From: Monilinia fructicola
Taxonomy: Eukaryota > Ascomycota > Leotiomycetes > Helotiales > Sclerotiniaceae
Reading direction: 5' to 3'
Assembly (NCBI GenBank): GCA_008692225.1
Contig: VICG01000007.1
Location: 62,001 to 126,000, forward strand
Length of the DNA: 64,000 nt
The notes below the pieces were generated by a model. The model worked only from the letters and a program-made list of their open reading frames with translations. It made no database searches and was not told the origin of the DNA. Below are positions 59,501-64,000 of the stretch, in pieces; position 1 is the first letter of the stretch; the number at the start of each line of letters is the position of its first letter. The position numbers and the translations under genes are program-made.

Positions 59501-62500
59501 CACGAACTTCTTGGTGTTAGGTGCGCAGATGACACGGATATCGAGTATCGCTGGAGAAACATATTCAAACTTGATGAGCTACCGTGGGTTTCGGGACACA
59601 AATTCCAACGTCAAACATTGGTTCCTGCAGCATTTTATTGTTCCATGGCTCTAGAATCTTCGAAGGCACTTGCAAATGGAAAGCCAATCCGTCTGGTCGA
59701 GCTTCTTGAGGTTGATATTGAAAAAGCGATCAATCTTGAAGAGAATAACGCAGCAGTTGAAGTTATGTTCTCCCTTAAGCCTACATCGTCCGCCATCAGT
59801 GGCAATGATGAAAGAGTCTTTGCAGATTTCTGGTGCACCGCAGCACCAAATGGAAAACCAATGTCCAAGATTTTCTCTGGACGCATAGAAATGACTCTTG
59901 GAACCCCGTCTCCTGACGCGATGTCTATCCGTTCATCCGTGAGGCCAGTACTTGGCCCATTGAATGTCGATAGATTCTATGACAGCTTGGCTAACGTTGG
60001 ACTTGAGTTCACCGGCATCTTCCGAGGCATTGAGAAAGGTCAACGAAGGATGCACATCTCTTCGCTGGAAGGTCGGAGATGTTTATCCGATACTGGGTTG
60101 TTGGTTCACCCAGCATTCTTAGACATGACTTTGCACGCCACATTAGCAGCATTTGCAAGTCCTGGTGATGAGCGCTTCTGGACACCATACCTCCCAAGGC
60201 GAATTGCTAAGATGAGCTTCAATATTGCGCTTTGCGAAGCAGCATTCCAGAAAGAGACATCACTGGCCGGAATGGATGGATATATCACAGAAGTCACACC
60301 CACCACTGCCAATGATGCAGCCACTTACGTTGGAGATGTTGATGTTTTCGATCCACTGACAAATGAAATTGAGATTCAAATAGAAGGTTTGCAGATGCAG
60401 TCGTTCACAGCAGCAAGACCATCTCAAGATCGCCAGCTGTATCTGCAGACAATATGGGAGGCAGATGTGTCTGGAGGCATCATTTCAGATGCGGATATTG
60501 AGGACGACGATCCGAAGGTACTTTATTTGATCGATTTGGGCGAAAGACTATCTTACGCATATATGCGTCAGCTAAAATCTGAGATCAAGCCAGAAGATGT
60601 CCCAGATAATCACCGGCCTCTGTTCAACTGGATCAACCATGTCACAGACCTCGTTTCTAAGGGAACACATCCTTCCATAAAGCCAGAGTGGAACAATGAC
60701 GACCTTCAGGAACTTATTTCTCAAGCTGCCAAATATCCCGGCTGTGTTGATCTCGAATTGATGCAAGCTGTGGGCAACAATCTTCCTGGTGTAGTCAGAG
60801 GTACGACTACAATGCTGGAACACATGTTGCCAAATGGACTGCTCGATAGACTATACACCGAAGGTATCGGAATGGCCACTTCAAACAAATTTGTCACGGC
60901 TGCAATGAAAAAGATTGGACATCGCTACCCAAGAATGCGGGTCTTGGAGATTGGAGCAGGAACTGGAGGCGCCACCAAAGGTATCTTTACAGGGATTGGA
61001 GATGCATTTGCTCATTACACTTTCACGGATATCTCGACCGGCTTTTTCATGAAGGCTAGAGAAGTTTTCAGTGATTATGCCAATCGCATGACATTTAGTC
61101 TGCTCAATTGTGAGAAAGATCCCTTGGAGCAAGGTTATGAAGCTCATTCTTTCGACGTCATCGTTGCATCAAACGTTCTTCATGCGACCGAGTTTCTTGA
61201 GAAAACAATGAAGAATGTGCGAACATTATTGAAGCCCGGTGGGTATCTCTGTCTGTTAGAATGTACTGGTCATCTCGAACGTACTGGGTTCCTGATGGCG
61301 GGCTTGCCCGGTTGGTGGCTTGGGGGTGCGGATGGACGACCATATCGCCCCACCATCTCTCCGCCAGAATGGGATACAGTCTTGAAGAAGACTGGATTCT
61401 CGGGTGTTGATGCTATTGTCAATGATTTCAAAGACAAATCACGTTACACGGTATCCGTAATCCTCAGTCAAGCGGTTGATGACGAGGTACAAAAGCTTCG
61501 AGAACCGCTTCAATATTCTCCTTCGTCTGCAGGAAATGATCTCATTGTTATTGGAGGAGCAACTGCCAGCACGAATTCACTTCTTGCGAATCTCAAAGAA
61601 AAAATTCCTTCCTGGAAGACTCGCAAGACTACAGTTCTTGCCACCTGGGAAGAAGCATCGAAGCTCACAATCCCATTTGGAACCACAGTATTGAGTATTG
61701 CAGACCTTGACGAACCAGTTTTCAAGTCAATGAATGCAGAACGTCTGAAGGGTATCCAAACCGTTATCAATTCTGCCGAATCCGTTCTTTGGGTTACTAC
61801 CGGATGTAAAGGTGATGAGCCATACGCCAACATGGCGGTCGGATTAGGACGATCCATCGTTTCCGAGATGCCTCATTTAAATTTGCAATTCTTGGATGTC
61901 AACTTGAAAGAAAACGTGGAAAGAATAATCGGGGAGACGCTTGTTCGACTGGAGGTTGCAATAAGCCTTCAAGATTCGCGCAAGGAGGACTTGCTGTGGT
62001 CCATTGAGCCAGAGATGATATATGAAAGTGAACATTTGTACCTTCCCAGAGTGAAGCCGATTAAGAAGCTCAATGACGTCTTGAACTCTACACGTCGTGT
62101 GATCACAGAAGAAGTTGCGTTGGTATCAAAGAGGGTAGCCATAGTTCCTCCCTCTAGTGGCGACCGCGTCAGCCTTGAAATCCAAGAGGAAGCTGTTGAT
62201 CGTGTGGACAGCAAAAGCGAATTGGAAGTTTCCGTGGCCTTCTCTTCTCTGTATGCTGTCAACATAGATGATCACTATTTTTACGTCAGCCTGGGCAAGA
62301 CAAATTCCGGATCGCAAGTTCTCGCTCTCTCCACCTCAAATGAGTCTATCATCACTGTCCCTCAAGACTGGGTTGTCCCAGCTGATGAAGTTACTGCCGA
62401 ATATCTCCAAAGTGCCGTGGCATACCTCTTGGCAAAACAGATACTGAACAACACTGCCTCGAAAGTTTTGCTTCACGAGCCAAGCCATGCACTGAGTCAA

Positions 62501-64000
62501 GCTGTGGAATCAATAGCTCCAGAGAGCGGAAAATCTGTCGCATACAGTGCAAGTACCGAATCAACTACCGTGGCAATTCAAAGGTGCACAAGAATTCATC
62601 CGACATTGTCCAAACGGGCCATTCGAGATTTGCTGCCAACTTCAATTCAATCCTTTATTGACATTAGTGGCACCGGTAAAAACATCAAAGATGCACTGCC
62701 GAGATCCATCAACAAAATCGAGATCGACAAATTCTTGAGTTTCGGAGCAACAAAGTCACTAGCATCTGGTTCTCCATCAGAAATACTCGCTGAGGTTAAA
62801 TCATATGCAGGATCTACCACAACGAGCAAGATTGAAGAAGATCTCTTATTGGCTGCCTCCAGTTTGCAACATAGTTCAATTTCCTCACTTTCTTCGTCAT
62901 CTATCGTAGACTGGACAAGGAATGCAACCTTAGTAGTCGACATCAAGCCCTTTTCTCAGAATCAAATCTTTGATGGCAACAAGAGCTATCTATTAGCAGG
63001 TTTGACCGGAGATTTGGGGCAGTCGATTTGTAGATGGATGGTTGGAGCCGGGGCTAGATACATCATTATTGGTAGTCGGTAAGTTTTAGTCTCTCATATA
63101 CAGTCATTTATCAGTACATTCCTTTCAAAATAACATGCTAACTTCAAGCAGATCCGTCAAGCCAGGTACTCCTTGGCAGCAAGAATTGGAAAGAATGGGT
63201 GCCGTAGTTCTCGTGTATACCATTGATTTCACCGACAAAGCAGCAGTGGCCAAATTGCGTGAAGATGCCATCAAGACGATGCCTCCAATTGCAGGAGTGA
63301 TGAACGGATGTATGGTCTTGGATGACAAACCATTCTCAGACATGCCCTTCGAAACACTTGAGCGTGTAGTTCGTCCTAAAGTCCTTAGTACCATCAATAT
63401 TGACGCTGTGTTTGGCTTGGACCTTGATTTCTTCGTCTTGTTCTCCAGTTTGGCCGCGGTAAACGGTATCCCTGGACAGTCCAATTATGCCGCCGCAAAT
63501 ATGGTATGTGTTATACTCATTTCTTCTCCTGTCGTACAATCCCACTAAAGCATTTGTAGTATATGGCCTCACTCGCAGAGCAACGTCGCAAACGTGGAGG
63601 TGTTGCTTCAGTCATTCATATTGGTATGATTCTCGGAGTCGGATATGTAGAACGTTCTGGACGTTTCACCGAGTCTGCTTTGCGCAGTTACAACTATCTC
63701 ACAATTCCCGAACACGAATTCCTTCAAGTATTGTCTGAAGCTGTGCAATCTGGACACCCATCCAGCGATCGTTGCCCTGAAATCATCATTGGTATGGTCG
63801 CTCCATCAACAGGCGAAGAACGGGATAAACCACGCTGGCATGCTAACCCACGATTCGCATTCGTCATGAATGATGTCGTTAAGGAGGAGAGCGACTCTCA
63901 AGGCGAGGTCGAGGTACCGACCAAGGAACAACTTGCAAAAGCGCAAACGAAGGGCGAAGTATTAGCGGTTATGCAGAGATGCTTCGCGAAACAGCTGGAG
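56576..64000 (+). CDS. highly reducing polyketide synthase (possible PKS-NRPS), 3' end outside window, KS frame broken twice
   Basis: Exons 56576-57387, 57444-57578, 57632-63078, 63152-63503 and 63560 to the edge. KS (56588-about 58000) keeps its Cys (57111), His (57638) and His (57767) codons. AT follows, with GQGAQW and GHSSGE (Ser at 58610). DH has His (59597) and Asp (60122), though [10 protein letters not shown] has Arg where Gly is usual in HxxxGxxxxP. The C-methyltransferase has [13 protein letters not shown] at about 60944 and looks intact. A structural KR part (61500-62900) leads to KR with GLTGDLG and catalytic Tyr (63486). The window ends as the ACP should begin. No ER domain is found between MT and KR, fitting the adjacent trans-ER. 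An extra base in the AAA run at 56865-56867, and another near 57312, shift the frame inside KS. Whether an NRPS module follows cannot be seen. Confidence 0.9.

Noticed and set aside
1..64000. CRISPR arrays, prokaryotic operons and intact transposases
   Set aside because: The genome is eukaryotic; no spaced direct-repeat array and no transposase or reverse transcriptase frame was seen.

Overview
The window is a stretch of a filamentous ascomycete chromosome. Genes are mostly split by short introns (about 50-150 bases) with GTAAGT/GTATGT-type donors and CTAAC/CTAAT-like branch sites, and they encode typical mould proteins: a HET-domain protein, eisosome Pil1/Lsp1, GH55 and GH92 enzymes, sedolisin and S10 proteases, and a highly reducing polyketide synthase. 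AT-rich intergenic DNA and the gene set suggest a leotiomycete such as a Sclerotiniaceae relative (inference; no database search was possible).

Left part (1-25 kb): the 3' end of a mitochondrial Rsm22-type gene; a single-pass membrane protein; a secreted GH55 beta-1,3-glucanase; an MFS sugar transporter; a HET-domain gene broken by one in-frame TAG; a Baeyer-Villiger-type flavin monooxygenase; and two secreted acid proteases in tandem (S10 carboxypeptidase and S53 tripeptidyl-peptidase-like).

Middle part (26-47 kb): conserved housekeeping genes (Rad2/XPG nuclease, divergent from the NatC subunit Naa38; Pil1/Lsp1), a small secreted protein, a secreted GH92 mannosidase whose last exon has a sharply different base composition, a 646-residue coiled-coil protein, an 897-residue protein with a zinc-protease-like HEVMH motif, and a small secreted protein of unknown function.

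Right part (49-64 kb): a biosynthetic gene cluster. It holds two divergent cytochrome P450 genes, a stand-alone LovC/TenC-like enoyl reductase, and a large reducing polyketide synthase (KS-AT-DH-MT-(psi)KR-KR, no in-line ER) that runs off the right edge. The composition and order (P450, P450, trans-ER, PKS) recall the tenA-tenB-tenC-tenS layout of fungal 2-pyridone/tetramic acid clusters, so the cut-off 3' end may carry an NRPS module. The KS region has two single-base frame breaks, while the next 5.4 kb is open. An AT-rich, repeat-bearing block lies between the reductase and the synthase.

Exon limits come from reading splice sites by eye and checking reading phase; they are predictions, not transcript evidence.
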